Positions 62,213-64,000 of a DNA stretch of 64,000 bases are shown in pieces. Under the pieces are notes generated by a model that worked only from the letters and a program-made list of their open reading frames with translations, made no database searches and was not told where the DNA came from. The stretch comes from Frankiales bacterium. Lineage in GTDB: Bacteria > Actinomycetota > Actinomycetes > JAFAQI01. Numbering within the stretch: position 1 is the first letter of the stretch; each line of letters begins with the position of its first letter. The stretch spans positions 28,181-92,180 of the forward strand of contig JAICXJ010000008.1 of NCBI GenBank assembly GCA_025980465.1. The letters are read 5' to 3'. The translations under genes and the position numbers were made by a program.

Positions 62213-62848
62213 CCCCTCGATGGCCACGCCGAGGGTGTGGGTGACCTGCTCGCTGGTGGCGCGAACGGCGAGCAGCAACGGGTCAGGATTGGCGACGTAC
62301 ACGACGGATCCGTCACCGGCGAGCGGCGCGATCAGCCCGTAGCCGAGTCCGGCCGCCTCCGCCAGGCTGATGGTGCTCAGCACCCGAGCGCCCATCGGTA
62401 GGTCGACCGGTGCCGCCTCCACGACGTCGGCGCCGACCGCGTCGGTCGCGACGAACTGGTCCGGTTCCGCGGCAATCAACCGGCTGAAGTCCGCGCCCAT
62501 CGGGGCGAGCGACAGCTCGATCGCCGGGGCGTCCGACGGCGGCTGCTGCCCGGCGACGACAACGTTCACCGCGCCCGGGGCGTCGAACGCCACGACGGCT
62601 CCCACCTCCCAGGCCGCAAGCACGACGACCGCCGCCTGCCAGTGCAGCGGCAGCCGGACGCCGATCGCGTCACCCGGCTCGACGCCGAGTTCGTTGACGA
62701 GGAAGTTCGCCGTCTTCGCGACCCAGTTGGCCGTGGTCGCCACCGATAGCTCGATCCGTTCGCCGGTTGCGTCGTCGTAGAACGTGATGAACGGGCGGGC
62801 GGCGTCGCGTCGAAGCCGTGATGCGAGCAAGTCGGCGGGCGTTGTCAC
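62198..62848 (-). CDS. TIGR03089 family protein (truncated ANL-ligase fold)
   Basis: This 216-residue protein matches TIGR03089, an actinobacterial family resembling the N-terminal part of acyl-CoA synthetases without the P-loop or C-terminal domain. It starts TPADLLASRLRRDAARPFIT, then has WVAKTANFLVNELGVEPGDAIGV and LPLHWQAAVVVLAAWEVGAVV (partly quoted). The absence of the ligase catalytic lysine and ATP motif means it is not an active ligase of the usual kind. In M. tuberculosis the member is Rv3268, in an envelope-gene neighbourhood. GTG 62848 has CATCCT (62855-62860) 6 bases upstream. Confidence 0.82.
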   Translation of the reverse strand: MTTPADLLASRLRRDAARPFITFYDDATGERIELSVATTANWVAKTANFLVNELGVEPGDAIGVRLPLHWQAAVVVLAAWEVGAVVAFDAPGAVNVVVAGQQPPSDAPAIELSLAPMGADFSRLIAAEPDQFVATDAVGADVVEAAPVDLPMGARVLSTISLAEAAGLGYGLIAPLAGDGSVVYVANPDPLLLAVRATSEQVTHTLGVAIEGLAAL

Positions 62849-62980
62849 GTTACGAGGATGCAGCGTCGCGGGTTCGACGCCTCAAGTGGAGGCCGAACTC
62901 ATAAGTTCTGCTGCGTAACTGGGGATAGAAAGGGGACAGTGGAACCTGCCGGGGGGCCCGTCCGAACTCCGAACGAGAGG

Positions 62981-64000
62981 ATGGACTTGGCCTCGCGGAC
63001 CAGACTCCTCGCCGTCGTCGCGTCAGCGATCGTCACTACCTTCCTGCTCGCCGCTCCTGCAACTGCACAGGCCTCGAATGCAACCGCGCAGGCCTCGAAT
63101 GCCGAGCGCGGTACCCGGCCCAGTCTCTCGCTGCCAACGCCGTCGTCGCGGACCGTAACGGCTGTGCTCCCGCATCCGGTGGCCGGATCGCTCCAACGGA
63201 TCGCGCTGTCGTCGCGCGGCACCCGATCCGGCTCTCCGGTGATCGCCGCCACGCGGCACACGACGGATCCCTTCGACCTCGTCGGTGCGACCTGGCGGTC
63301 GGGTGCGAGTCCCGCCGGCCGGCTCGAGGTCAAAGTGCGACACGGTTCGACCTGGAGTCGCTGGCATCGCCTGGCGGCGGACGACGGCGGCGCCAGTGCG
63401 GGGTCGGTCGATGCGGCAACGGCGGCGGCTCGTCGCACCGTCGCGGTCACACCGCTGTGGGTCGGCGCCGGAGCGGATGCGGTCCGGGCGCGGATCGTCT
63501 CGTCAGCCGGCGCGGTTCGTCGTGCGCCGGTCGGTGTGCATTTGATCCTCATCAACGGCGGACAGAGCCCAGCCGACTCGCCAGCCGCCACGGCGCGGCT
63601 GCGATCGGTGGTCAAGTCGCCGGCCGGCCGGCCCTTCATCTACACCCGGCGCGACTGGGGCGCCCAGGAGTCGCTGCGGCAGCGCAACCGGCAGGCCGGC
63701 TGCGGCAAACCCAAGTACGCCTCGACGTTGAAGGTCGCTTTCATCCATCACACCGACACTCCGAACGGCTACTCGCGGACGGCAGTGCCCGCGATCATCC
63801 GGTCGATGTACCGCTACCACGTCCTGGTCCACGGCTGGTGCGACATCGGCTACAACTTCCTGGTCGACCGGTTCGGCCGGATCTGGGAGGGCCGGTACGG
63901 CGGGATGAACCGTCCGGTCATCGGCGCCCAGGCAGGCGGCTTCAATGTCGGCAGCCTCGGCGTCGGGATGATCGGCACGTTCAACTCGGTCGCTCCGGAC
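62981..64000 (+). CDS. Secreted PGRP/amidase_2 N-acetylmuramoyl-L-alanine amidase (partial)
   Basis: The frame stays open to the window end, giving 340 residues without a stop. A signal peptide (TRLLAVVASAIVTTFLLAAP then ATAQA) leads into a variable domain of about 190 residues. The PGRP domain follows: YTRRDWGAQESL near residue 222, FIHHTDTPNGYS near 255 with a zinc His, YRYHVLVHGWCDIGYNFLVD near 275, GRIWEGRYGGM and GVGMIGTFN near the end. It would cleave the bond between muramic acid and the peptide in peptidoglycan. The start is uncertain: ATG 62981 touches GAGAGG, TTG 62987 is spaced best, and GTG 62939 is also in frame. The C-terminal part lies outside the window. Confidence 0.85.
   Translation, partial: MDLASRTRLLAVVASAIVTTFLLAAPATAQASNATAQASNAERGTRPSLSLPTPSSRTVTAVLPHPVAGSLQRIALSSRGTRSGSPVIAATRHTTDPFDLVGATWRSGASPAGRLEVKVRHGSTWSRWHRLAADDGGASAGSVDAATAAARRTVAVTPLWVGAGADAVRARIVSSAGAVRRAPVGVHLILINGGQSPADSPAATARLRSVVKSPAGRPFIYTRRDWGAQESLRQRNRQAGCGKPKYASTLKVAFIHHTDTPNGYSRTAVPAIIRSMYRYHVLVHGWCDIGYNFLVDRFGRIWEGRYGGMNRPVIGAQAGGFNVGSLGVGMIGTFNSVAPD

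Noticed and set aside
62198..62848. Pseudogene remnant of an acyl-CoA ligase
   Set aside because: The length and sequence match the stand-alone TIGR03089 family, and start and stop are intact.

Overview
The window is 64 kb of high-GC chromosomal DNA, densely coded on both strands. GTG starts are common, as are 4-base stop/start overlaps. Gene content and local order point to an actinomycete related to the Mycobacteriales/Frankiales/Jatrophihabitans group; this placement is inferred from gene content only. Supporting signs are the blocks DUF6350-purN-purH, folD-DUF3017, purK-purE-GtrA, accE-accD-birA-PH, and M20-GGCT-lpdA, a menaquinone pathway, an acyl-CoA carboxylase epsilon subunit and a TIGR03089 gene. 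I see no tRNA, rRNA, CRISPR array, insertion sequence or prophage. No gene-free stretch exceeds about 210 bases.

Layout. 1-6.0 kb: purine and folate genes (purN, purH, folD) with DUF6350, RDD, ACT-domain and DUF3017 genes, bounded by two pairs of an unusual palindromic repeat. 6.1-12.3 kb: isocitrate and malate dehydrogenases, a CNNM/CBS membrane protein, trpS, a 2'-5' RNA ligase-like gene, a YihY protein and a cold-shock gene. 12.5-18.4 kb: DD-carboxypeptidase, a glutamate-cysteine ligase type 2 gene, M20 amidohydrolase, DUF3465 lipoprotein, GGCT-like gene and the quinone reductase lpdA. 18.4-21.8 kb: a GT-C-type membrane glycosyltransferase and a biotin carboxylase/BCCP alpha chain.

21.8-37.4 kb is the most distinctive region. 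It reads as a teichoic-acid-like cell-surface polymer locus: lactate monooxygenase-like gene, ABC export permease and ATPase, CDP-alcohol phosphotransferase, two GT2 enzymes, a fused cytidylyltransferase-SDR (predicted CDP-ribitol synthase), and two membrane-anchored TagF-like polymerases. The polymerases are separated by an amidohydrolase, a hydrolase, accE, accD, birA and a PH-domain gene. The second polymerase overlaps a class III adenylate cyclase gene.

38.5-43.2 kb holds leucine/branched-chain catabolism (HMG-CoA lyase, methylcrotonyl-CoA carboxylase-type beta chain, acyl-CoA dehydrogenase). Acetoacetyl-CoA synthetase at 60-62 kb could use the acetoacetate made by HMG-CoA lyase. 43.2-52.9 kb holds purK-purE-menF-DUF445, dienelactone hydrolase, and the menaquinone operon menA-menC-menD divergent from menE. 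53-64 kb holds UDP-glucose dehydrogenase, a FadE25-like dehydrogenase, ferrochelatase, a three-gene ABC exporter operon with a DUF732-like secreted protein and a lipoprotein, acetoacetyl-CoA synthetase, TIGR03089, and a peptidoglycan amidase cut by the window end.

Many genes have a -10-like TAnnnT box only 6-8 bases before the start codon. This suggests leaderless mRNAs, and I used the pattern to choose several starts.
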